Shown here: one piece after another, positions 1 to 5,167 of the stretch | Layout of the letters: each line of letters begins with the position of its first letter | How positions within the stretch are numbered: position 1 is the stretch's first letter | NCBI GenBank assembly: GCA_023129355.1 | Contig: JAGMCC010000063.1 | Span: 1 to 7,240 of the forward strand | Origin: Dehalococcoidia bacterium | GTDB taxonomy: Bacteria > Chloroflexota > Dehalococcoidia > E44-bin15 | DNA length: 7,240 nucleotides | Direction: 5' to 3' | Position numbers and translations under genes: made by a program | The notes under the pieces: model-generated | The model's input: only the letters and a program-made list of their open reading frames with translations | Databases searched by the model: none | Told to the model about the DNA's origin: nothing

Positions 1-207
1 GACCACGAGAATGCTCATAGAAAGCCCCTGGTCATGGTGTTTCGTGAAGACCTGGCACGCTTTCTCCCCGGCCAGGAGGATAAGCTTCGGCAGGGGTTGC
101 TAAAGGAGGGGATTCCCGTCTATCACTCTCTGCAGCGGGCAAGCCGTGCCATAGGTAAGTTCACCCGCTACCACCAGTTCCACAGGAAAACGGATGCTCC
201 ACAATAA
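1..207 (+). CDS. ADP-forming acyl-CoA synthetase / acetate-CoA ligase family protein, C-terminal end (partial)
   Basis: An open frame enters from the left edge and ends at TAA 205-207, giving the last 68 residues of a longer protein. The tail contains a segment reading GIPVYHSLQRASRAIGKF followed by RYHQF. This matches the usual end of NDP-forming acyl-CoA synthetases, whose CoA-ligase domain closes with a 'GIPvy.s.eRAaRAl....Y..f' pattern. Such enzymes interconvert an acyl-CoA, ADP and phosphate with the free acid, CoA and ATP in the cytoplasm. The substrate cannot be told from this fragment, and the CoA-binding and ATP-grasp parts lie outside the window. The frame has no terminator hairpin after it, so some readthrough into the regulator gene 88 bp downstream is possible. 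Identification rests on this short motif alone. Confidence 0.7.
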   Translation, partial: DHENAHRKPLVMVFREDLARFLPGQEDKLRQGLLKEGIPVYHSLQRASRAIGKFTRYHQFHRKTDAPQ

Positions 208-252
208 CTAATTCTCCTGCATGCCACCTCCCGCTACAGAACCTATCTACGT

Positions 253-286
253 CTTTACCTTTCCTTTACTTTTAGGTCAGTATAAT
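253..286 (+). promoter_or_regulatory. Promoter of the two-component operon with tandem TTTAC regulator boxes
   Basis: Two copies of CTTTAC (253-258 and 264-269) sit with an 11-bp period, followed by a perfect TATAAT -10 hexamer at 281-286. There is no good TTGACA at the -35 position; the second TTTAC occupies it instead, starting 16 bp before the -10. OmpR/PhoB-type regulators bind 11-bp-spaced direct repeats as head-to-tail dimers and activate from this position, so positive autoregulation by the regulator encoded just downstream is inferred. The same geometry occurs upstream of the small exported protein gene (2135-2167). A start site about 7 bp after the -10 would fall at 292-295, on or next to the ATG at 295. 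Confidence 0.6.
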
Positions 287-294
287 TAGTGGAT

Positions 295-959
295 ATGCGT
301 ATCCTGATTACCGAGGACGAGAAAGACCTGGCAGAAGCCCTGGCCATAGGGCTGCGCCAGCAAGGCTATGCTGCCGATATTGCTTACGATGGCGAAGAAG
401 CCCTGGTTATGGCGGAGGTAAATGACTACGACCTCATTATCCTCGACCTCAATCTGCCCAAGATCGATGGTGTGGAGGTATGCAGAAGGATACGGGCCTC
501 GGGCTCACCAGTCGGCATCCTCATGCTGACTGCCCTCTCCAGGCTTGACGACCGGGTAGATGGCCTGGATCAGGGTGCGGACGACTATATGGTGAAGCCG
601 TTCCACTTCCCCGAGCTGCTGGCGCGGGTACGCGCGATACTGCGCCGGGAGGGCGAGCCGAGGCACCCCATTCTGAGGAGTGGTGACCTTGTACTCGACC
701 CCAACGCTGTAAAGGGGGGTACTTCAGGGGCTCGGAGATAGCGTTTACCACCAAGGAATTCGCTATTCTGGAATATCTGATGCGCAACGCAGGCCGGGTT
801 GTCAGCCAGGAGGAACTGCTGGAGCACGTTTGGAATGAGGATGCCAACCTGTTTACCCATACCGTTAAGGCCCATATCAATAACATACGCAAGAAACTGA
901 AGATAGCTGGCGCGGGAGACCTGATCTCAACCGTCAAGGGGAGGGGGTATTTGTTATGA
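295..959 (+). CDS. OmpR/PhoB-family response regulator, frameshifted as written
   Basis: This is the DNA-binding half of a two-component system. The receiver domain (residues 1 to about 118) has the acidic pocket E7-D8, phospho-acceptor D51 in IILDLNLP, T79, and K101 in MVKPF. The C-terminal winged-helix domain reads GSEIAFTTKEFAILEYL through the recognition region HTVKAHINNIRKKL and ends GRGYLL. The two halves lie in different frames. The first runs to a TAG at 739-741 and the second runs to TGA 957-959. The switch falls at the G run 714-719, where one missing base or two extra bases would restore the frame, giving about 220 residues, normal for the family. The run forms A AAG GGG, a possible -1 slippage heptamer, but a homopolymer error or recent mutation is at least as likely. 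I choose ATG 295 over GTG 289 because the protein then begins MRILITEDE and because a TATAAT ends at 286. The stop overlaps the kinase start (ATGA), so the two are translationally coupled. Confidence 0.85.
714..719 (+). other. Frameshift site in the response regulator (run of six G)
   Basis: The codons GTA AAG GGG GGT lead in the first frame to a stop 20 bp later, while TAC from 720 onward continues the winged-helix domain in the -1 frame. The hexa-G run together with the preceding AAA (711-713) is a typical place for an indel, and also satisfies the X XXY YYZ slippage pattern. Family alignment from memory puts 12 residues between the LDP motif and the end of GSEI; the -1 reading gives 13 and removal of two G gives 12, so the original sequence may have had two fewer G. 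Confidence 0.8.
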
Positions 960-2059
960 GAGTACCTGCATTCGCCAAGACAATACGTTTCAGGCTCACC
1001 CTGTGGTATGCAGCTCTTCTGCTTTTATTTATCATCCTGTTTATCGTTGGACTTAACCTGACCATGGAGCATTTTGGGCCCAGCGGTAGATTCCCACATA
1101 ATCCAGAAATAGTCAGGCAAATACGTATCGAGAATCAAGAGCTGCTGCGCAACTATTCCCTGATCGGCCTCGCTGGCCTGGTGCTCTTCGGCGCCGGCGG
1201 TGGCTATTTCCTCTCAAGACGAATGCTGAAGCCCGTTGATCGTGTCTCATCGCTGGCATCACGGATTTCCAGCACCAACCTGAAGGAAAGGATCAACTAC
1301 CAGGGCCCCGATGATGAAATGACGCGCCTTGCCAATACCTTCGATGACATGCTGGGGCGTTTGGAGAGCGCTTTCGAGTCCCAAAAGCAATTCATTCAGG
1401 ATGCCTCGCATGAACTGAGGACTCCCATCGCCATAGCCCAGACGAACATAGAGGTCGCCGAGATGGAGGGAAAGGCCACCGCCAGGGATTATAAGCGCCT
1501 GATGGAGGTGCTCAAGATGAGCCTGGAGCGAATGAACAGGCTCAGCGACAACCTCCTGCTATTATCGGAGGGCGACCAGTCTCAGATGAAATGGTCGGTG
1601 GTGGATATGGCTGCCCTGCTTGACGAAGTGGCAGCGGAGGCCGGTGCTAAGGCGACAGGTGCCAGTGTGAACCTTGAACTGGAGCCAATATTGGAAGAGA
1701 TGCTCGTAATGGGAGATGCCCTGCGTCTCAAGCAGGCCCTCATCAACCTGGTCGACAATGCCATCAAGTACAACCAGACCGGGGGCACGGTAAAGATCTC
1801 GGCCCGGGCCGAGGGCTCTCAACTCGTCCTTCAAGTGCAGGATAGCGGCATCGGCATCTCAGCAGCAGACCAGCAGCGCATATTCGACCGCTTCTACCGC
1901 GTTGACAAATCCAGGTCTCGCTCCCAGGGTGGCAGCGGCCTAGGCCTGGCTATAGTCAAGAAGATAGTCGAGGACCACAGTGGCACCATCTCGGTGGAAA
2001 GCACCCCGGGGCAAGGAAGCACTTTCCGAATGAGCCTGCCGCGGCATAGCCCAGCCTGA
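956..2059 (+). CDS. Membrane sensor histidine kinase (HAMP, HisKA, HATPase)
   Basis: A 367-residue sensor kinase and partner of the regulator just upstream. Residues 13-34 and about 68-86 form two membrane helices flanking a short extracytoplasmic loop of roughly 33 residues (EHFGPSGRFPHNPEIVRQ and on). That is too small for a folded ligand domain, so sensing may occur through the membrane or another protein. A HAMP linker follows (about 87-140). The H-box is QDASHELRTPIA with phospho-acceptor H152. The ATPase domain has the N-box LVDNAIKYN (N264, N268), the G1 box DSGIGI (296-301), the F-box FDRFYRV (310-316) and the G2 box GGSGLGLAI (325-333). All catalytic boxes are intact, suggesting the system is or recently was functional. 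The start ATG overlaps the regulator stop and is preceded by a purine-rich ribosome site (941-947). The general build resembles CusS/ArlS-type kinases. The signal cannot be predicted. Confidence 0.95.
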   Translation: MRVPAFAKTIRFRLTLWYAALLLLFIILFIVGLNLTMEHFGPSGRFPHNPEIVRQIRIENQELLRNYSLIGLAGLVLFGAGGGYFLSRRMLKPVDRVSSLASRISSTNLKERINYQGPDDEMTRLANTFDDMLGRLESAFESQKQFIQDASHELRTPIAIAQTNIEVAEMEGKATARDYKRLMEVLKMSLERMNRLSDNLLLLSEGDQSQMKWSVVDMAALLDEVAAEAGAKATGASVNLELEPILEEMLVMGDALRLKQALINLVDNAIKYNQTGGTVKISARAEGSQLVLQVQDSGIGISAADQQRIFDRFYRVDKSRSRSQGGSGLGLAIVKKIVEDHSGTISVESTPGQGSTFRMSLPRHSPA

Positions 2060-2078
2060 TTTTGCCACAAGTCTTCAT

Positions 2079-2106
2079 AAAAACAGGGGCTTAGGCCCCT
2101 GTTTTT
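2079..2106 (+). terminator. Intrinsic terminator after the histidine kinase
   Basis: A perfect 12-bp inverted repeat, AAAAACAGGGGC (2079-2090) and GCCCCTGTTTTT (2095-2106), with a TTAG loop. The arms end in an A tract and a T tract, so it can stop transcription from either side. It begins 20 bp after the kinase stop codon and closes the two-component operon. Confidence 0.9.
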
Positions 2107-2134
2107 ATTTCCTATTAAGCTTCACTGGAAAAAA

Positions 2135-2167
2135 TTTACCGTAATTTTACCTTGCATATGCTATGGT
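2135..2167 (+). promoter_or_regulatory. Putative regulator-controlled promoter of the small exported protein gene
   Basis: TTTACC occurs at 2135-2140 and again at 2146-2151, an 11-bp period. The second copy begins 16 bp before TATGGT (2162-2167), a four-of-six match to the -10 consensus. Both period and spacing equal those of the promoter at 253-286. No TTGACA-like -35 is present, in keeping with an activator-dependent promoter. An overlapping TATGCT at 2157-2162 is an alternative -10. The transcript would have a leader of about 215 bases, most of it the element at 2208-2366. That it is bound by the regulator encoded at 295-959 is inference. Confidence 0.5.
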
Positions 2168-2207
2168 GAGAATGTGCTAAACGGCGTTTCGATCGAGACC
2201 ATTTTAG

Positions 2208-2366
2208 AGAGACTGCTGAAAAAGAGGTGCCCCGAGGCCGACAGGTCGGCCGACGCTTCGGCCTATATCGGGGCCGGGGGTCTCCCCGATGTATCGGGGC
2301 AGCTTTAAAAAGTCCCCCAAGATTTGGGGGATTAGGGGGTTGATTGAGACTATTTCAGTAGTCTCT
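2208..2366. mobile_element. 159-bp MITE-like element with terminal inverted repeats
   Basis: The ends are AGAGACTGCTGAAA (2208-2221) and TTTCAGTAGTCTCT (2353-2366), inverted repeats matching at 13 of 14 positions. The triplet TAG flanks both sides (2205-2207 and 2367-2369), which looks like a short target duplication. Inside are several hairpins: GCCCCGA/TCGGGGC (2229-2235 with 2268-2274) enclosing GGCCGA/TCGGCC, then CCCCGAT/ATCGGGG (2284-2299), then TCCCCCAA/TTGGGGGA (2313-2331). There is no open frame of useful size, so it would need a transposase supplied elsewhere. It lies in the leader of the exported protein gene and stops 11 bp before that gene's ribosome binding site. The element family is not identified; an unusual structured leader RNA is the main alternative. 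Confidence 0.6.
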
Positions 2367-2375
2367 TAGAAAAAG

Positions 2376-2385
2376 AAAGGAGGTG
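2376..2385 (+). promoter_or_regulatory. Strong ribosome binding site of the exported protein gene
   Basis: AAAGGAGGTG, followed by A, is close to a perfect complement of the 16S rRNA 3' end and sits 6 to 7 bases before the ATG at 2392. It is the strongest Shine-Dalgarno sequence in the window. It fixes the start of this gene and suggests high expression once the gene is transcribed. Confidence 0.85.
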
Positions 2386-2391
2386 AAATAG

Positions 2392-2763
2392 ATGACAAAG
2401 TACATGAAGTTTGGGTTAATTGCCATCGTGGCCCTCACTGCCCTCTCAGTCGGCATCACCGCCATAGCTTTTGCCGAATCTCCGGAGGTTGAAGTTGGCG
2501 GAGATGGGGGGCCGAGACAGATCTTCCTCAGCAAGGTGGCAGACATACTGGGGCTGGAGGAGGAGCAAGTAGCCGATGCCTTTGTGCAAGCGCAACAGGA
2601 GATGAGGGAGGAAGCCCAAGAGCAGCGTCTGCAGAGAGCGGTTGACGAGGGGCGCATTACCGAGGCAGAGGCCGAGCAGATTCGAGAGTGGCTGCAAAAC
2701 CGCCCGGAGGCGCTGCAGCAACTCGGGCCACCGGCTCATCCTCACCTGAGGAATGCACGGTGA
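2392..2763 (+). CDS. Small acidic exported protein, probable output of the two-component system
   Basis: I do not recognise a named family for this 123-residue protein. It begins with two lysines and a hydrophobic stretch (about residues 7-26, LIAIVALTALSVGITAIAFA) ending AFA-ES, a good signal peptide cleavage site near residue 28. The mature part is about 95 residues and strongly helical. LSKVADILGLEEEQVADAF (about 46-64) is followed by a glutamine/glutamate-rich helix (65-85), then an AVDEGRITEAEAEQI turn-and-helix (84-98) typical of short secreted proteins described as DUF2680-like. A proline-rich tail with PPAHPHL closes it. There is no cysteine for a lipid anchor. The overall build, a small exported helical protein beside a sensor kinase, recalls CpxP/Spy/ZraP-type envelope stress proteins, but no LTxxQ motif is seen, so any such role is analogy only. 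Confidence 0.8.
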   Translation: MTKYMKFGLIAIVALTALSVGITAIAFAESPEVEVGGDGGPRQIFLSKVADILGLEEEQVADAFVQAQQEMREEAQEQRLQRAVDEGRITEAEAEQIREWLQNRPEALQQLGPPAHPHLRNAR

Positions 2764-2818
2764 CAATAATGAACCTTCTATGACACCGCCCAGCCTGGGC
2801 TTACCTTACATCCTCACG

Positions 2819-2844
2819 AAAATAGGGGCTTCAGCCCCTATTTT
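2819..2844. terminator. Bidirectional intrinsic terminator between the exported protein gene and surE
   Basis: AAAATAGGGGCT (2819-2830) pairs perfectly with AGCCCCTATTTT (2833-2844), leaving a tight TC turn that would open to a CTTCAG loop. A and T tracts on the two sides let it end transcription of the plus-strand gene that stops at 2763 and of surE, which reads toward it from the right. Its sequence closely resembles the terminator at 2079-2106. Confidence 0.85.
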
Positions 2845-2874
2845 ATTGCACATTCCATCCCCAATTAATCTTGA

Positions 2875-2946
2875 GATTCCGAAACAAGTTCGGAATGACA
2901 TTGTCGTTCTGAGACAAAATTGTCATGCTGAACTTGTTTCAGCATC
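2875..2946. repeat. Dispersed inverted-repeat element ('HAELVSAS'-type intergenic repeat)
   Basis: The 26-base arm at 2875-2900 is the inverted complement of 2921-2946 at 22 of 26 positions, around a 20-base centre. Each arm is itself a small hairpin: CCGAA/TTCGG in the left arm and CTGAA/TTCAG in the right. The centre contains TTGTC/GACAA, so the whole can fold as a cloverleaf. Read in one plus-strand frame it gives VRNDIVVLRQ then CHAELVSASP, a string that I recall turning up in spurious small proteins from many unrelated bacterial genomes because this repeat is common between genes. It lies in the 268-bp gap between two convergent genes. Its mobilising enzyme is not in the window. Confidence 0.7.
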
Positions 2947-3031
2947 CCCTAAAGACATTTAATTAAGTCATCCCATTTGTGATTGAACTGATTTATTAGA
3001 TTTATCTCCCATTAAACGACTATGTCTCCAG

Positions 3032-3805
3032 TCATGTAAGCCCCTTGAGCAGCGCCTGGGGCAAATCCTGGATGGCGGAGAGCGCCTTCTGGCTGGTCAG
3101 GTCGCTGTGAATGGGGGTAATGGAAATCTTATCTCTGGTGAACGCCCATATATCGGTGCCCTCCTCCGGCTGCCAATCCGGCTTGCCGCGCACAATCCAG
3201 TAGTAGTCCCTCTTACCATCATGCCCCGGCTGAATCTCATCGCTGTAGCTTCGCCGTCCCAGACGGGTAACCTCTATACCCTTAATACGGTCAAGGGGCA
3301 AGTTGGGCAGGTTTATGTTTAATAGTATCTCCTTTGGCAAAGCCTGCTTTTCGAAATTTCTGGCCAGCACTGCCGCCAGCCGGGCAGCAGCATCGAAATG
3401 GACATCCTTTAGTGCCCCTACGGATAAGGCTACAGAGGGAATGCCCTTAAGGTATCCCTGGAGTGCGGCACCCACCGTCCCTGAGATGAGCACATCGTCG
3501 CCGAGATTTGACCCATCGTTGATCCCGCAGAATACTAGGTCAATCCGACTATTGAGCAGATTGCCCAGGGCCAGGATGACACAATCTGCAGGGGTACCCT
3601 CTACGCAGTAGCTCCTTATCCCTCTAACCAGGGGCTCTATCTCCCTCGCCCGCAGCGGGTGATGAAGCGTCACTGAGGTGCCCACGGCGCTCTGCTCCCG
3701 ATCGGGGGCCACGACCACCACCTCGCCAACCTGCTGCAGCGCCGCAACGAGGGTCCAGAGCCCCATTGCGTAGATACCGTCATCGTTGGTAACCAGCATT
3801 CTCAA
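3032..3805 (-). CDS. surE: 5'/3'-nucleotidase SurE
   Basis: A 257-residue SurE, the usual length, which removes phosphate from nucleoside monophosphates (and often short polyphosphate) using a divalent metal in the cytoplasm. It has the N-terminal NDDG motif (residues 7-10, metal ligands D8 and D9), S39 in REQSAVGTS, and N96 in CGINDGSN followed by LGDDVLISGTVGAALQG, the family signature. GTPADCV (70-76) is also typical. I place the start at a TTG (3803-3805), which gives MRMLVTNDDGI, the standard beginning, with a purine-rich AAGGGG about 9 bases upstream. The ATG two codons later is the alternative. The frame stays open upstream to 3967, but those 54 codons do not resemble SurE and would overlap sucD, so I exclude them. 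The gene follows sucD by 127 bp and may have its own promoter there; none is clear. Confidence 0.95.
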   Translation of the reverse strand: MRMLVTNDDGIYAMGLWTLVAALQQVGEVVVVAPDREQSAVGTSVTLHHPLRAREIEPLVRGIRSYCVEGTPADCVILALGNLLNSRIDLVFCGINDGSNLGDDVLISGTVGAALQGYLKGIPSVALSVGALKDVHFDAAARLAAVLARNFEKQALPKEILLNINLPNLPLDRIKGIEVTRLGRRSYSDEIQPGHDGKRDYYWIVRGKPDWQPEEGTDIWAFTRDKISITPIHSDLTSQKALSAIQDLPQALLKGLT

Positions 3806-3932
3806 GTTTTTCGCCCCTTTCACCCTACACAAACCTCTATTAGCGAGACTCGGGAATTTGAAATGTCTCTCCGATTTTACTACAACTAAAATATAAAGTC
3901 CGAAAAAGTCGCCTCGATTTCCTTTGCAACCA

Positions 3933-4802
3933 CTAAGTTCGAAATACCTTTCGGGCCACCAACCCAATCTCCGCAGGGCTCGAGGCTATAGTGGCCCCAG
4001 CGGAACGGAGCGCCTCGATCTTCTCCGCTGCGGTACCAGAGCTGCCGGTGATGATCGCCCCGGCGTGTCCCATCCTTCTCCCCGGCGGTGCGGTGCTCCC
4101 GGAGACGAAGGCGACGACGTGCTTGGTCATCCCCTTAATAAATTCCGCCGCGTCCTGCTCCGCAGTGCCGCCGATCTCCCCTATAAGCACCACGAGCCTT
4201 GTTTCCGCATCCTTTTCGAAGAGCTTGAGCACATCGACAAAGGTGGTGCCAATCAGGGGATCGCCGCCCACGCCAATACAGGTGGATTGCCCGATCCCCT
4301 GCTCTGTTAGCTGGGCCACCGCCTCATAGGTAAGGGTGCCGCTTCTGGAGACCACGCCCACACTCCCCGGCATATGAATGTCGCCGGGCATGAGCCCTAC
4401 CATGCATTTCCCCGGCGAGATCACCCCGGGGCAGTTGGGTCCGATGAGGCTGATAGATTTCCTTTCTAGGTAGCTAAGAACGGTAACCATATCCAGTGTG
4501 GGGATGCCATCGGTAATGCACACTACCAGGGGGATGCCGGCGTCGGCAGCTTCAAGGATGGCATCCGCAGCGAAGGCGGGGGGAACGAAGATCATGCTCG
4601 CATTTGCCCCGGTCTCCTTCACCGCCCTCTCCACCTCATTGAAAACAGGCACCCCATCGAAGGAGGTACCCCCCTTCCCCGGGGTAACGCCGGCAACGAC
4701 CCTGGTGCCATATGCCATGCACCTCTTGGTATGAAAGCTTCCCTCGCTACCGGTGATGCCCTGAACCAGAAGTTTGGTATTCTCATCGACAAGGATGCTC
4801 AT
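3933..4802 (-). CDS. sucD: Succinyl-CoA synthetase alpha subunit
   Basis: A 289-residue alpha subunit, the same size as the E. coli protein, which with the beta subunit converts succinyl-CoA, nucleoside diphosphate and phosphate to succinate, CoA and nucleoside triphosphate. The N-terminal Rossmann CoA-binding domain carries GITGSEG (15-21) and AGVTPGKGGT (37-46). The ligase domain has LIGPNCPGVISPG (119-131) and E209 in IGEIGG. The phosphorylated histidine is H246 in GRRMGHAGAI, the same number as in E. coli. All key residues are present. AGGGGG lies 6 bases before the ATG, and the gene starts 18 bp after the 99-residue membrane gene, so the two are cotranscribed. Close relatives with other acyl-CoA preferences exist, but length and motifs favour succinyl-CoA. 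Confidence 0.95.
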   Translation of the reverse strand: MSILVDENTKLLVQGITGSEGSFHTKRCMAYGTRVVAGVTPGKGGTSFDGVPVFNEVERAVKETGANASMIFVPPAFAADAILEAADAGIPLVVCITDGIPTLDMVTVLSYLERKSISLIGPNCPGVISPGKCMVGLMPGDIHMPGSVGVVSRSGTLTYEAVAQLTEQGIGQSTCIGVGGDPLIGTTFVDVLKLFEKDAETRLVVLIGEIGGTAEQDAAEFIKGMTKHVVAFVSGSTAPPGRRMGHAGAIITGSSGTAAEKIEALRSAGATIASSPAEIGLVARKVFRT

Positions 4803-4820
4803 TCTAACCCCCTATGCCAT

Positions 4821-5120
4821 TTAGGTGATAAACTGTATCGCATAGAACCCCGAAGCTAGTGCCACGATGACGAAAATCGCGGCGCCAAATTCTTTTAGTA
4901 ACTTACGATGGCGTATTTCGTAGAGAAACATACCAGCGCCCACGCCTACCACGAGAATTGCCAGGCTAAGCAAAATTTGAGAACGAATCGCCAGGGCTCC
5001 GCTTATAATAAAGTCGAGGCCTTCAGTGAGCCCCCCGCTCACTTCTATACCGGCCAATCTAACCCAGACCACAATTAATGCTCCAATGCAAACCACTAAT
5101 AGTGCTATCCCGATAATCAT
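4821..5120 (-). CDS. Small three-helix membrane protein of unknown function between sucC and sucD
   Basis: Not recognised. The 99 residues are mostly hydrophobic and suggest three membrane helices: about 2-20, 48-68 and 79-98. A middle loop (21-47) carries AGIEVSGGLTEGLDF, and a basic stretch EIRHRKLLKEF (68-78) probably faces the cytoplasm by the positive-inside rule. There is no signal cleavage site and no catalytic motif. The start ATG has GGGGG about 8 bases upstream. It begins 47 bp after the sucC stop and ends 18 bp before sucD, in the same direction, so it is almost certainly a real gene translated with the two synthetase subunits. A link to succinyl-CoA synthetase, such as membrane attachment, is only suggested by position. 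Confidence 0.75.
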   Translation of the reverse strand: MIIGIALLVVCIGALIVVWVRLAGIEVSGGLTEGLDFIISGALAIRSQILLSLAILVVGVGAGMFLYEIRHRKLLKEFGAAIFVIVALASGFYAIQFIT

Positions 5121-5167
5121 AATCTAATCCCCCATGATTCAGCTTTCCCTCTTTCATCTCCCACAAC

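Noticed and set aside
289..291. GTG as the start of the response regulator
   Set aside because: It would add only MD before the family-typical MRILITEDE, has a weak ribosome site, and would lie upstream of the expected transcription start from TATAAT 281-286.
521..937. 138-residue minus-strand open frame opposite the response regulator
   Set aside because: It lies antisense to the well-matched receiver and winged-helix domains, shows low-complexity composition, and has no recognisable domain.
2208..2366. Riboswitch or attenuator in the leader of the exported protein gene
   Set aside because: The region is heavily paired, but the inverted ends and flanking TAG triplets fit a mobile element better, and no hairpin is followed by a T tract. 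No known riboswitch core was recognised.
2753..2962. 69-residue plus-strand open frame overlapping the end of the exported protein gene
   Set aside because: Its second half is the translation of the inverted repeat at 2875-2946 and it runs through the terminator hairpin; it has no ribosome site of its own.
3806..3932. Separate promoter for surE in the gap after sucD (TTGCAA at 3924-3929 and an AT-rich stretch near 3885-3895 on the minus strand)
   Set aside because: The candidate -35 and -10 are about 28 bp apart, too far for a standard promoter.
3924..4329. Two plus-strand frames opposite sucD (3924-4310 and 3991-4329)
   Set aside because: Both are shadows of the strongly conserved sucD coding sequence and have no protein-like motif.
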